Assembly: GCF_014697585.1 (NCBI RefSeq)
Contig: NZ_JACJSB010000021.1
Location: forward strand, 1 to 64,000
Direction: 5' to 3'
Source: Dolichospermum sp. FACHB-1091
GTDB taxonomy: Bacteria > Cyanobacteriota > Cyanobacteriia > Cyanobacteriales > Nostocaceae
Length of the DNA stretch: 64,000 nt
The notes beneath the pieces were generated by a model. The model saw only the letters and a program-made list of their open reading frames with translations, was not told the origin of the DNA and did not search any database. Shown in pieces: positions 1 to 9,117 of the stretch. The position numbers and the translations under genes were made by a program. Numbering within the stretch: position 1 is the stretch's first letter; each line of letters begins with the position of its first letter.

Positions 1-197
<197 letters not shown>

Positions 198-349
198 GTT
201 TGAGTTTGTTTTCGCTCTGAAACTTATCTCAAGCTTCAGAATCCTCTATAATTATCTTAATGACGAGGATTGGTTTAATCTATTCTTTCAAAGTATTATT
301 TTTTCTCGGTTCAGTTGCCTTGAGTTGTTTCTCTCTCAGCCACTTATCC

Positions 350-378
350 AATATATCAATGCTGCCGGTTGTTGTCAA
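350..378 (-). promoter_or_regulatory. rRNA operon promoter (sigma-70 type)
   Basis: On the minus strand a perfect -35 box TTGACA (373-378) is separated by exactly 17 bp from a -10 box TATATT (350-355). Transcription would start near 343, giving a leader of about 145 nt before the 16S. The leader (198-343) contains an imperfect hairpin near 210-245 and no gene. The boxes are seen directly; activity is inferred. Confidence 0.75.
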
Positions 379-474
379 GGGTTTTGAAAAACTTTTTTTT
401 TAATCGGGTGAATTTAATTTCTGATTTTGGCTATAAGCTTTATGTGGTAAGGGTTAGACAAATTTTTAAATTAG

Positions 475-1173
475 TCAATCTATGGGATGCTGTCCATAAT
501 AGGGTAGAGCCTTAGACCAATGGGGGTGTTTACCTTGCCGCCAATTTAAATAAGCTAATTCCAAAATACTGTTAACAGTGGCAGCTAATTGAGATGTAGC
601 CGAAATTAACTGATAACTGGTCTGCCAATTAGCAAGGGTTTCTTGCCATGCGGCTGAAGTGAATACTGTATCTGGCAACAAGGCCGTAAGACCGGAATTA
701 TCAGGGTTTGGTTGATAAATAGCACCAAAAGTCTGTCCCCTTTGTGCTGGCATTTCTACTGCAATTATTGGATATTGGCAATTTTGCGGTAGGGGAGTAG
801 TATTTTTAATTTCAGCCGCAAACCTAGAATGGTTGTGTAAGGTATGTTCTTGCCAAGCTACTGCGGCCAGGGTGGAAATGGTAAATACTGGAATTTTTAA
901 CTGTTGTGCTAGTGTACGAGCGGTGACAATACCAATGCGAGTTCCTGTAAAACCACCAGGTCCTTGGCTGACGGCGATAAATTCCAGGTCTGTCCAGGTT
1001 CGTGGTTTAATCAGTTCTATCAGGTATTGATGGATATGACTGGATAGGTCACGCCCTAAATTCCAAACTTGAGATTGGGTATGATCTGCAAAGTTGCTAA
1101 TTGCCAAACCTAGTTCTGGTGTGGTGGTGTGCAATGCTAAAGCGTATTTATTTAGTGGAAATATGGTTGTCAA
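475..1173 (-). CDS. tsaB: tRNA threonylcarbamoyladenosine biosynthesis protein TsaB
   Basis: This 232-residue protein matches the TsaB (YeaZ) family, the inactive ASKHA-fold partner of TsaD in making the universal t6A37 modification of ANN-decoding tRNAs in the cytoplasm. Visible marks are the N-terminal beta-hairpin region ALHTTTPELGLAI (about residues 12-24), the family signature GPGGFTGTRIG near residues 70-81, and a short C-terminal part with few conserved motifs, as usual for the family. The length is normal. It is divergent from metK and lies upstream of the rRNA promoter on the same strand, with about 100 bp between its stop and the -35 box. The start is the first ATG; no strong Shine-Dalgarno sequence is visible. 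Confidence 0.93.
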   Translation of the reverse strand: MTTIFPLNKYALALHTTTPELGLAISNFADHTQSQVWNLGRDLSSHIHQYLIELIKPRTWTDLEFIAVSQGPGGFTGTRIGIVTARTLAQQLKIPVFTISTLAAVAWQEHTLHNHSRFAAEIKNTTPLPQNCQYPIIAVEMPAQRGQTFGAIYQPNPDNSGLTALLPDTVFTSAAWQETLANWQTSYQLISATSQLAATVNSILELAYLNWRQGKHPHWSKALPYYGQHPID

Positions 1174-1318
1174 AGTAAATATATTTTATTTGGGGGTGGA
1201 AGCTAAGGTAGCTTTGATTTTGGGCTTTTAATTTAATATTAATGGAGTTTGTCAGAATTGGTGTTACTGATTTCAAATATACTACCTTCCATCCTCATAG
1301 GTACAGGAATCAGGCATG

Positions 1319-1350
1319 AAACGCAGATAAACGCAGATAAACGCAGATAA
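1319..1350. repeat. Tandem decamer repeat (AAACGCAGAT) x3
   Basis: Three consecutive 10-bp units of the form AAACGCAGAT lie in the 385-bp tsaB-metK intergenic region. The same decamer occurs four times in tandem at 3814-3855. The rest of 1174-1545 holds no gene that I can see. Confidence 0.85.
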
Positions 1351-1544
1351 GTTTATTCCTTATAAGGCTTCTAGGAAAGGGACATTTAATTTTCACCAAT
1401 GTCTAATTGGAAGCTACTATATTTATCCGTAATTGGATAAATTTTATTTACATCTAAATTGTTTAATACTGAAATAGAAGATACCTAATCACGAAAACTG
1501 CAAATGTTGTTATGATTTCAGAAATTAAGTCAAAAAATTTTCAC

Positions 1545-1550
1545 AGGAGG
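1545..1550 (+). promoter_or_regulatory. Shine-Dalgarno site that fixes the metK TTG start
   Basis: A perfect AGGAGG lies 8 nt before the TTG at 1559. No ATG in frame is closer, so the TTG start of metK is well supported. An overlapping 61-residue frame beginning at 1512 is not a gene. Confidence 0.7.
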
Positions 1551-1558
1551 AATTTCCT

Positions 1559-2797
1559 TTGTCTCGTCGTTATTTATTTACTTCCGAGTCAGTTACAGAG
1601 GGTCATCCAGATAAAATCTGTGATCAAATTTCTGATACGATTATTGATGCGCTACTCGCAGAAGACCCTCATAGCCGTGTGGCGGCAGAAGTGGTAGTTA
1701 ATACTGGTTTGGTGCTAATTACTGGAGAAATTACCACCAAAGCTCATGTTAATTATGTCCATCTTGCTCGGAAAAAAATCGCGGAAATTGGCTATACTGA
1801 CGCAGATAACGGCTTTTCTGCGAATAGTGCCAGTGTTTTAATAGCATTGGATGAACAATCACCTGATATTGCTCAGGGTGTCAATGTAGCCAAAGAAAGC
1901 CGTACAGAAAATAGTGAGGAACTATTTGATAAAATTGGTGCTGGTGATCAAGGTATCATGTTCGGTTTTGCTTGTAACGAAACTCCAGAACTTATGCCTT
2001 TACCTATCAGTTTAGCACACCGCATTGCCCGGAGATTGGCAGGAGTTCGCAAAGCTGGTATTCTCCCTTACCTGCGTCCTGACGGTAAAACCCAAGTTAC
2101 GGTAGTCTATGAGGATGGAAAGCCTGTAGGTATTGATACTATCTTGATTTCTACCCAACATACAGCTACTATTGGGGATATTAGCGATGATGCCGAGGTA
2201 CATGACAAGATTAAAGCTGACCTGTGGACGGAAGTAGTAGAACCTATATTTGGTGATATTACTATTAAGCCAAGTCAGGAAACCAAGTTTTTGGTTAACC
2301 CCACTGGTAAGTTTGTTATTGGTGGACCTCAAGGAGATTCTGGTTTAACAGGACGGAAAATAATCGTTGATACCTACGGTGGTTATTCTCGACACGGAGG
2401 CGGTGCTTTTTCCGGTAAAGACCCCACGAAGGTAGATCGTTCTGCTGCTTATGCTGCTCGCTACGTTGCTAAAAATATTGTTGCGGCTGGGTTGGCTCAA
2501 AAGTGTGAAGTACAGCTAAGTTATGCCATTGGTGTGGCTCGGCCTGTTAGCATTTTTGTTGATACCTTTGGTACGGGTAAAGTAGATGATGAAATTCTCT
2601 TAAACTTAGTTAAAGAGAACTTTGAACTCCGACCAGCGGGAATTATCCATGTGTTCAATTTACGTAACTTACCAAGTGAAAGAGGCGGACGTTTTTATCA
2701 GGACGTTGCAGCTTATGGTCATTTGGGAAGAACGGATTTAGATTTACCATGGGAACGCACGGACAAGGTACAGGTGTTAAAGCAAGCTGTAAATTAA
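1559..2797 (+). CDS. metK: S-adenosylmethionine synthetase
   Basis: This 412-residue protein makes S-adenosylmethionine from methionine and ATP in the cytoplasm. The family motifs are intact: [12 protein letters not shown] near residues 15-26 (ATP and Mg binding), the [10 protein letters not shown] signature near residue 122, and the glycine-rich P-loop-like [16 protein letters not shown] near residue 280. The length fits bacterial MetK, with the short N-terminal extension seen in cyanobacteria. Translation begins at a TTG behind a perfect AGGAGG. It appears monocistronic: a Rho-independent terminator follows 57 nt after the stop. No SAM riboswitch could be recognised in the leader. Confidence 0.98.
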   Translation: MSRRYLFTSESVTEGHPDKICDQISDTIIDALLAEDPHSRVAAEVVVNTGLVLITGEITTKAHVNYVHLARKKIAEIGYTDADNGFSANSASVLIALDEQSPDIAQGVNVAKESRTENSEELFDKIGAGDQGIMFGFACNETPELMPLPISLAHRIARRLAGVRKAGILPYLRPDGKTQVTVVYEDGKPVGIDTILISTQHTATIGDISDDAEVHDKIKADLWTEVVEPIFGDITIKPSQETKFLVNPTGKFVIGGPQGDSGLTGRKIIVDTYGGYSRHGGGAFSGKDPTKVDRSAAYAARYVAKNIVAAGLAQKCEVQLSYAIGVARPVSIFVDTFGTGKVDDEILLNLVKENFELRPAGIIHVFNLRNLPSERGGRFYQDVAAYGHLGRTDLDLPWERTDKVQVLKQAVN

Positions 2798-2853
2798 GCT
2801 TATTTAAGTCTGATTGCTTAAATAGTTAGTGTGATAATAAAAAATTATTTTGA

Positions 2854-2891
2854 GGCTATGGACAATTTAATTATCCATAGCCCCTTTTTTT
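2854..2891 (+). terminator. Rho-independent terminator of metK
   Basis: A perfect 9-bp stem, GGCTATGGA (2854-2862) with TCCATAGCC (2874-2882), is followed after CC by a run of seven T residues (2885-2891). Confidence 0.88.
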
Positions 2892-3088
2892 AATTCAGGC
2901 ACAACTCACACAAGTGTCATAATTACTAGGTTGCAATCAGGACTTTATTTCCATATCAGGGAGGGTAACGTAAAAGAATAAAGGATAAATCCCGTACTAC
3001 AAACAAAATATATTTGCTTTTGTGACACTAGATTAAAATGTGTAAATTTAATTGCCTAAGTTGAACTGGATTTAATTTGTATGATTCT

Positions 3089-3154
3089 AGCGGGCAAGAC
3101 TTGTACTGAGCAGTTCGACAAGCTCACTGTAACACTTGTCGTAGTATGCCCGCT
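3089..3154. repeat. Palindromic intergenic element bounded by AGCGGGCA / TGCCCGCT
   Basis: An 8-bp inverted repeat (3089-3096 and 3147-3154) encloses a second inverted motif (GAGCAGTTCGACAAGC and related pieces). The shape is that of a short non-autonomous palindromic repeat. It sits in the 406-bp metK - pentapeptide gap, which has no gene. Confidence 0.5.
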
Positions 3155-3203
3155 ACACAACATCTAGTTAGATGAGAATTATCAAATTTAGATGCGTAAC
3201 AGC

Positions 3204-3662
3204 TTAGTCCCAGTCGGGAAGAGTAGCTCCATATTCTCCACCAACACCAATTCCTGTGTTATATATACCAGCATCAGTAATAATAATATTATCCATTGAT
3301 GCTTGATAGACGTTAGAATCGTGAATGGTCGCCCCAGTCAGGTTGGCGTTGTTGAGATTGGCCTGTTTTAGGTTAACATTGGTAACAAAAGCTGATGTTA
3401 AATTAGCACCCGCTAAATTTGCTCCCGTCAAGTCAGCACCTTCTAAGTTAGCATTTGTGAGGTTAGCGCCTCGAAGATTTGCGCCCCGTAAGTCAGCACC
3501 AATCAAATGAGCGTCGCTAAGGTTGGCCCCTGATAGATTACACTGAATACATTCTCTAGTTAACAAAAGTTTCTGTAAATCTTGTTTGCTTCCAGCTTGA
3601 ACTGAATTAGCTAGAAACAGGGGAGTTATCAAGGCCATAGCGGCTAAGAGTTGAAGTTTCAT
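3204..3662 (-). CDS. Secreted pentapeptide-repeat protein
   Basis: This 152-residue protein has a clear N-terminal signal peptide (residues 1-23, cleavage after SVQA) followed by about fifteen tandem pentapeptide units of the A(N/D)LxG type from about residue 44 to 120. Such units form a right-handed quadrilateral beta-helix. It should be exported to the periplasm or thylakoid lumen. Two cysteines (ECIQC, near residues 37-41) precede the helix, as in several cyanobacterial homologues. The biochemical role of this group is unknown. An AGGGGG sequence lies in front of the ATG. It has no operon partner: the next gene to the left points the other way. Confidence 0.88.
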   Translation of the reverse strand: MKLQLLAAMALITPLFLANSVQAGSKQDLQKLLLTRECIQCNLSGANLSDAHLIGADLRGANLRGANLTNANLEGADLTGANLAGANLTSAFVTNVNLKQANLNNANLTGATIHDSNVYQASMDNIIITDAGIYNTGIGVGGEYGATLPDWD

Positions 3663-3813
3663 AAAGTTTCCCCCTTTATAATGGAGTTATGTCCGTTCTT
3701 GTCCTCACGCCATTATTGTCTCACTAATTGGCTGGAAAATGTTGATTTAAATCACAAGCTTGATATTTTTTCACAAATGGGCAAAATCTGGAGTTAGGAT
3801 ATAGAAAATAATT

Positions 3814-3855
3814 AAACGCAGATAAACGCAGATAAACGCAGATAAACGCAGATAA
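3814..3855. repeat. Tandem decamer repeat (AAACGCAGAT) x4
   Basis: Four perfect 10-bp units, the same unit as at 1319-1350. It lies in the 336-bp gap between the pentapeptide gene and the cydB relic; nothing else is recognisable there. Confidence 0.85.
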
Positions 3856-3998
3856 GTGATCAGGACTAGGAAGTGATGGATTGCTATGAGACATTGGGTA
3901 AAAATTAAATGTGCGTAAATAGCAAACCTTTGTGGAGACAACTAATCAATTGTTCCCACAATGTTGTTTACGAGATGTCTATTCAGTAAATACCGAAT

Positions 3999-4349
3999 TT
4001 ATTCTCTTTCTTCACTGATCACTACTTTACCTCGAAAGACAAAGTAATTGTAGATGTTATAAAACAACATAATCGGAATTAAAAACCCAATAAATGTGAT
4101 CATAAATACCATTGAACTGGCAGAAGAAGCGGCTTGATAAATGGTAATGGTGGGGGGGATGATGTAGGGAAAGGCAATAAATCCTAAACCAATAAATGTC
4201 AGCAAAAATATTAAAGCTGTGTAAATAAACGAGGGAAGCTCCTCCTGGCGGTTTAGGCTTTGCAACAACAAAAAAATCAATAGTATACCCAAGAAAGGAA
4301 TTATGGCAAAAATATAAACTTGTGGTAAAAAGTGCAATAAAGCTTCCAT
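3999..4349 (-). pseudogene. cydB: Cytochrome bd oxidase subunit II relic (internal deletion)
   Basis: The 116-residue reading frame begins like CydB (MEALLHFLPQVY) and then jumps to what resembles the last 100 or so residues of CydB, including AFPYIIPPTITIYQAAS and the terminal IPIMLFYNIYNYFVF segment. A normal CydB has about 335 residues, so the middle two thirds, including most transmembrane helices, are missing. It starts 11 nt after the stop of a CydA tail, the normal cydAB order. The reading frame is open, so it may still be translated, but it cannot form the oxidase subunit. The assignment rests on recalled family sequence. Confidence 0.72.
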
Positions 4350-4360
4350 ATAATTTCTGG

Positions 4361-4653
4361 CTATTGTCGTGTTTCTAGAGGACGACTATCAGGAATATGA
4401 CTTACGGATTCAGTGGCAATTACTGTTTTGATTTCACCTCTTGGTACTGGTAAATTTGAATCTGGTCTTTTGCGAATAATGCGGCTACCAAAATACATGG
4501 CTCAGACAAATAAAACACTGTAGAGAATAGTAATAATAGAGTATTACTTCCAAAATTTTTAACCTTTGAAAGGTTCGACAATAGGTCGTTTGATGATTTT
4601 TCTATTTCCGCGTAATTAAGTAGAATTAATGTTATTAATTGTTGGCTATTCAT
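4361..4653 (-). pseudogene. cydA: Cytochrome bd oxidase subunit I C-terminal relic, frameshifted
   Basis: An open stretch reading NTLLLLFSTVFYL (about 4510-4550), typical of the last CydA helix, is followed after a frameshift by MYFGSRIIRK and a polar tail ending LETRQ at the TAG at 4361. This is how cyanobacterial CydA normally ends just before cydB. The remaining four fifths of CydA are absent; upstream sequence to 4653 is open but only weakly similar. Together with the cydB relic it marks a lost quinol oxidase. Confidence 0.65.
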
Positions 4654-4691
4654 CCGTACAAGGCGAATAATTCAATTGATGTCAATAGCTA

Positions 4692-4720
4692 TTGCAATTT
4701 TTTACTATTTATATGATAAT
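4692..4720 (+). promoter_or_regulatory. Putative promoter of the metal-uptake operon
   Basis: TTGCAA (4692-4697) and GATAAT (4715-4720) are 17 bp apart. The -10 box lies inside the Fur palindrome, which would let a bound repressor block RNA polymerase. The leader to the ATG at 4852 would be about 125 nt. Confidence 0.5.
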
Positions 4721-4737
4721 GATTATAATTATCATAT
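4711..4737 (+). promoter_or_regulatory. Fur (FurA) operator
   Basis: This is a 27-bp palindrome with a single mismatch between its arms: ATATGATAATGAT, a central T, then ATAATTATCATAT. It matches the classic Fur box GATAATGATAATCATTATC closely. It lies 115 bp before a TonB-dependent receptor, which fits iron repression of 4852-11221. Confidence 0.85.
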
Positions 4738-4851
4738 AAATGCAGTGCGGCTTCCTTCTGTCCTTATTGTTGCAGTTTTTACCGTGCCATGTAAAATACT
4801 GTAAGTTTTACCTTTGTCAAGTTTTTAGTTATACAGGTGTTGAGGTCAAGA

Positions 4852-6954
4852 ATGTCTACTAATTTAGTTGTGAAACTGGGAATTCAAATTATTGCGTCTA
4901 GTCTGACTATGACCTTGGGAATATGGGGTAGAAATTGCAAAGTTACAGCAGTAGAAATTCCCCAATATAAAGAAAAGGTCTCAAATAAAATTACTCAAAA
5001 TACATCAGTAGATACTAAAGAAAAAGAAGCTGATATTGAAATAAATATCATTGGAGAACTATTAAATGAACCTGTTTTTTCACCTTTTCGTCAGGAAGGA
5101 ACAGTGAAAGATTCTACCCGACCAATTTATGTAATTACGGGTGAAGAAATGGAAGCACAAGGTGCAAGAACTGTCAGAGAAGCAATTAAATTTCTTCCTG
5201 GTATATTAGGTGATGGTACTGTAGGAACAGAAGTTAACGCTTTAAGTGGTCAACTTATTCGTGGTTCTAATACTGGTCAAGTATTAATATTACTTGATGG
5301 TAGACCAATTAATAATGCTGGTAGTGGTGGTTTTGATCTTTCCGAATTTACAACTAATAATATTCAAAGAATTGAAGTATTACCAGGAGGAGGTTCAACT
5401 CTTTATGGTTCTGATGCAATTGGGGGAGTAATTAATATTATCACCCGTCGTCCTACAGAGAAAATTACCACAGAGGCAAAAGTCAATATTGGTGCTTATG
5501 GACTCAATCAACAGAGTATTCAAAACAGCGGTAAAAAAGGTGATATTTCTTGGGTTGTAGGTTACAACCGTACCCAAGCTGAAAATAATTATCCTTTTTC
5601 TATTCCTGAAGCTAATTTTTCAGGAACTCGAAAAAATAATGATGCACTTTATAACAATTTTAATCTCAAATTAGAAGCAGATTTAGGAAAAGGAAATACT
5701 CTCAGTTTCTCGACTTTATACTTAAATAAAGAACAAGGAACACCGGGAGGAGTGCCAATTCCTTTTCCAGTCAATGGACAAGGTTTTTTTAATTCACTTA
5801 CAGATAAAAATCGCAAATACACAGATCAAATTTTAACAGATTTAACCTGGAATTTAAAACTAGGAGGTGGAGATGATTCTTTATTAACAGCAAAAGTTTA
5901 TGGTGATTTTTTAAACACTCGTTTTGATCCTAGTGGTTCAGTTTCATCTCAAAATCGCTTTCAAACTAACCAAAGTTCCTACGGAATTCAAACTACACAT
6001 AGTTGGAATTTTGCTAAAAATCAAAGTTTAGTTTATGGCTTTGACTATCGAAATGTCAATGTTAGGAATACTTCTTTTAGTTATTCTACAAATAAAGAAA
6101 CATTAAATTATGACAATGACATTAATCAAGGAGCATTATTTACCAAATATGAAGTAGTATTAATCCCTAATTTGACCGTAAATGTAGGATTACGTCAAGA
6201 TTTTAGCAGTTTGGTAAATGGTTCAGTTACCTCTCCTTCTGTGGGAACAAAATATGCTGTTTCTGATTCAACTACCTTAAGAGCAAATTACATTCAGAAT
6301 TTCCGAGTTCCCACCATTGCTAACTTATTTAATGTCAATCCTAGTAATATTGGCAACCCAGAACTTAAACCAGAAAGAGGTGATAGTTTTGATATTGGTA
6401 TTGACCAAAAACTTGGTAATATTGGTTTAGCAAGATTAACCTTTTTCAAAAATAATGTATCGGATACAATTGCCTTTAAGAGACTGACACCACCCGTAAA
6501 TGGTAATACGGGAACTTGGGAAAATATCGGACTAGTGGAAACTACGGGAATTGAGGCCACTTTGAATTTACAAGTTGCTAAAAATATTTATACTTTTGTT
6601 AATTACACTGCCAATGATCCGCGCATTTTTAAGAGTTCTAACGCGGCAGAAATTAACAAAGAATTGCGTTTTGCTGGTGCCGATAAATTAAATTTGGGAG
6701 TTTCTTATGAAACTCCCCAAGGTTTGTATTTGGGTTTATTAATGAATTCCTTAAATGGATATCCAACTAATAATACAAATACAGAATTTTTATCTGGTTA
6801 TACCACTTTTGATTTTAAACTGCTTGTACCTTTAAGTGATAAACTAGTAGTTACAGGTAGTGTGGAAAATCTTTTTAATCAGCGTTATCAGTTGTTTCCT
6901 GGTTTTCCTGACGGTGGCAGAGGTTTTCAAATTGGTTTGAGTTCTACGTTTTAA
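4852..6954 (+). CDS. TonB-dependent outer-membrane receptor (siderophore or cobalamin type)
   Basis: This 700-residue outer-membrane protein has a signal-peptide-like N-terminus. A plug domain (about residues 80-195) shows IYVITGEEMEAQGARTVREA, LDGRPINN and YGSDAIGGVINIITRR. A 22-strand-type barrel follows and ends in the aromatic terminal strand ...QIGLSSTF. It would use TonB energy to move a ferric siderophore or corrinoid into the periplasm. The plug resembles BtuB/FepA-like receptors; it lacks the AMIN domain of many cyanobacterial siderophore receptors. I chose the ATG at 4852, which has GAGG nearby; a GTG at 4837 would add five residues. It is the first gene of a Fur-controlled operon. 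Confidence 0.9.
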   Translation: MSTNLVVKLGIQIIASSLTMTLGIWGRNCKVTAVEIPQYKEKVSNKITQNTSVDTKEKEADIEINIIGELLNEPVFSPFRQEGTVKDSTRPIYVITGEEMEAQGARTVREAIKFLPGILGDGTVGTEVNALSGQLIRGSNTGQVLILLDGRPINNAGSGGFDLSEFTTNNIQRIEVLPGGGSTLYGSDAIGGVINIITRRPTEKITTEAKVNIGAYGLNQQSIQNSGKKGDISWVVGYNRTQAENNYPFSIPEANFSGTRKNNDALYNNFNLKLEADLGKGNTLSFSTLYLNKEQGTPGGVPIPFPVNGQGFFNSLTDKNRKYTDQILTDLTWNLKLGGGDDSLLTAKVYGDFLNTRFDPSGSVSSQNRFQTNQSSYGIQTTHSWNFAKNQSLVYGFDYRNVNVRNTSFSYSTNKETLNYDNDINQGALFTKYEVVLIPNLTVNVGLRQDFSSLVNGSVTSPSVGTKYAVSDSTTLRANYIQNFRVPTIANLFNVNPSNIGNPELKPERGDSFDIGIDQKLGNIGLARLTFFKNNVSDTIAFKRLTPPVNGNTGTWENIGLVETTGIEATLNLQVAKNIYTFVNYTANDPRIFKSSNAAEINKELRFAGADKLNLGVSYETPQGLYLGLLMNSLNGYPTNNTNTEFLSGYTTFDFKLLVPLSDKLVVTGSVENLFNQRYQLFPGFPDGGRGFQIGLSSTF

Positions 6955-6971
6955 GACAAGGAGAGTTTTTT

Positions 6972-7832
6972 ATGGCTGATTTTAATTGTTGGGTAACACC
7001 AGTAAATGAAAAAATAATTGAAGCGACTGGGAATAATTGGCAAATTGAATATGAGTTTTTTGATTGTCAAGGTGATGTTCTTGCTTGTTTAGCTTATACT
7101 TTATTTCAGCAAAATTGGCATCAAGTTGGTTTGGGACATTTGGAACAAGGTAGTGTTTTGGAACTGGAGTTTCACGAAGCACCTAAAAAGTGTGTTCTCT
7201 ATGATGGATATTTAACTGTTATTACTAGAGATTGGCATTTTCACTTATGTATTGAGGAAACGCTAGGTGGTCCTAATGCTGAAACCTCTATCGAAGTAAG
7301 ACAGCAACGTTTGATTAGTAAGGGTGCATTTTATAGACGGATAAATCCCCAAGGAGAACCCAGAAGTTGGGGTATTCAACTTTGGAATGGTGCTGGTGAA
7401 AAGGCTATGACAATATTTTTACCTAATCCCTATGTAGAAGATGAAAATTTACTTCCTGAAGGCAAGGCTGATTTTACAAAGTTAGTTTTTTATCAGGAAC
7501 TTAGAGATATTTATGTATTAGGTAAAAACCCCATTCCTTTTTCTAAAAATCCTCTCAAATGTGGCTATATTGCAGTTTGTACTTCTGGTCGTTGTTATCC
7601 TTCTCGAAAATGGCAACCTACTTTTGATGCTTTAAAAGCTGCTGTTGAGAAAGCGGGATTAGATTTGGAAGTGAGAACAAGTGGTTGTTTACAAGTTTGT
7701 AAGTTAGGGCCTGTTGTTTATCATTCTACTGATAAAACTTGGTACAGTCGTGTTAAGCCGGAAGTTGCAGAAAGAATTGTACAGGAACATTTACTTGAGG
7801 GGAATAAGGTTGTTGAATATATATATCCTTAG
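6972..7832 (+). CDS. (2Fe-2S) ferredoxin-domain protein of the metal-uptake operon
   Basis: This 286-residue protein starts 17 nt after the receptor. The first ~190 residues are of unknown fold. The last ~90 form a thioredoxin-like [2Fe-2S] ferredoxin domain with four cysteines in two pairs, CTSGRC (about residue 203) and SGCLQVC (about residue 238). Proteins of this make-up accompany cyanobacterial siderophore and haem uptake genes; a role in reductive iron release or redox handling of the imported metal is plausible but inferred. There is no signal peptide, so it is cytoplasmic. The last residues (YIYP) are followed by 73 bp before the next start. Confidence 0.75.
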   Translation: MADFNCWVTPVNEKIIEATGNNWQIEYEFFDCQGDVLACLAYTLFQQNWHQVGLGHLEQGSVLELEFHEAPKKCVLYDGYLTVITRDWHFHLCIEETLGGPNAETSIEVRQQRLISKGAFYRRINPQGEPRSWGIQLWNGAGEKAMTIFLPNPYVEDENLLPEGKADFTKLVFYQELRDIYVLGKNPIPFSKNPLKCGYIAVCTSGRCYPSRKWQPTFDALKAAVEKAGLDLEVRTSGCLQVCKLGPVVYHSTDKTWYSRVKPEVAERIVQEHLLEGNKVVEYIYP

Positions 7833-7905
7833 TTGGTGTTTTTCTGGGGTCATTTTTTCACACACAGGCACAAAGGGGCAAAGGGAATTAACAATAATAT
7901 CGAAG

Positions 7906-9117
7906 ATGATTTCTCAAAAGTATAAGGGGATTATTTTTCTATGTCAGTTGTTTTTAGTTGCTATCTTGGTTGTTTCTTGTCAAGGTTCTGAGAATAGTCT
8001 GATTGTTAATTCTCCTAACAATGCCTGTGTTCAAAATTATGATTCCAATGTTGATTATTTTCCCAATAAGGTTAAGGTCACTCATGCAAAAGGCTTTGCA
8101 GTTGAATATTATAAAAACTACAAAGTCGTAACGATTAAAAATCCTTGGAAAGACGCTAAAACAAGTTTAAAGTATGTTTTAGTTCAATGCGGTACACCAA
8201 TACCACCAGGGTTTGAGAAATCCCAAGTATTTACTACTCCTGTAAATTCTGTGGTTTCTCTATCTACCACTCATTTACCACATTTTTCTAAGTTAAATGT
8301 TGTTGATAAGTTAATCGCTATTAGTGATATCAAACAAGTAACTACACCAGATTTTATTGACAAAATTAAGGCTGGTAAGTTGGTATCTGTTGGGAATAAT
8401 TCTACTGTGAATGTGGAGAAAATTTTAGAAATTAATCCTGAATTAATTACCACGTTTGGCACTGGAAATCAAGAAACTGATAGTTTTCCTAAGTTACTAG
8501 AAGCTGGTTTGAAAGTGGCAATAAATTCTGAGTATATGGAGGATACACCATTGGGAAGAAGTGAATGGTTGAAGTTTACTGCTTTATTTTTTAACAAGGA
8601 AAAAGAGTCGGAAAAAATCTTTGCTACAATTGCTAAGAAATACGAAGATATCGCTGTTAAAGCCAGAAGGGTTAAAAATCGTCCAACTGTGTTTGTAGGT
8701 TTCAATTTTAAGGGAACTTGGTACACGCCAGGTGGTAATAGTTATGTAGCCAAATATCTCGCTGACGCAGGTGCAAATTATCTCTGGAGTCAAGATCAAT
8801 CTTCTGGTAGTTTACCTATATCTTTTGAAACTGTTTTTGAACGTGCTGTTAATGCTGATTATTGGTTGAATCTTAGACAATCTTGGCAAACTTTAAAAGA
8901 TGTGATTACGGAAGATAATCGCTATGGTGATTATAAGGCTTTCAAAATAGGAAACCTTTATAATAATAATGCTCGTGTTAATGCTAATGGTGGTAATGAT
9001 TACTGGCAAGGTGGAATTAGTAATCCAGATGTAGTTTTATCGGATTTGATCAAAATATTTCATCCTGAAATATTAAAAAATCATCAGTTTTTTTATTACC
9101 GGAAACTTAGTCAATAA
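7906..9117 (+). CDS. ABC transporter substrate-binding lipoprotein (iron-siderophore / cobalamin family)
   Basis: The ATG at 7906 opens a 403-residue protein with a lipoprotein signal (hydrophobic stretch, lipobox LVVSC near residue 24). A BtuF/FecB-type periplasmic binding domain follows, with VVSLSTTHLPHFSKL and the central KILEINPELITTFG typical of class III binding proteins joined by a long helix. An upstream extension of the frame (from 7714) overlaps the previous gene and would hide the signal, so I reject it. It ends by sharing one base with the permease start (TAATG), so the two are translationally coupled. The ligand is unknown; the Fur box favours a ferric chelate. Confidence 0.88.
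   Translation: MISQKYKGIIFLCQLFLVAILVVSCQGSENSLIVNSPNNACVQNYDSNVDYFPNKVKVTHAKGFAVEYYKNYKVVTIKNPWKDAKTSLKYVLVQCGTPIPPGFEKSQVFTTPVNSVVSLSTTHLPHFSKLNVVDKLIAISDIKQVTTPDFIDKIKAGKLVSVGNNSTVNVEKILEINPELITTFGTGNQETDSFPKLLEAGLKVAINSEYMEDTPLGRSEWLKFTALFFNKEKESEKIFATIAKKYEDIAVKARRVKNRPTVFVGFNFKGTWYTPGGNSYVAKYLADAGANYLWSQDQSSGSLPISFETVFERAVNADYWLNLRQSWQTLKDVITEDNRYGDYKAFKIGNLYNNNARVNANGGNDYWQGGISNPDVVLSDLIKIFHPEILKNHQFFYYRKLSQ

Noticed and set aside
1174-1558. SAM riboswitch before metK
   Set aside because: No conserved core could be found, and the leader is mostly AT-rich with a decamer repeat.
7714-9117. A 467-residue start for the binding lipoprotein
   Set aside because: It overlaps the previous gene by more than 100 bp and would hide the lipoprotein signal that begins at 7906.
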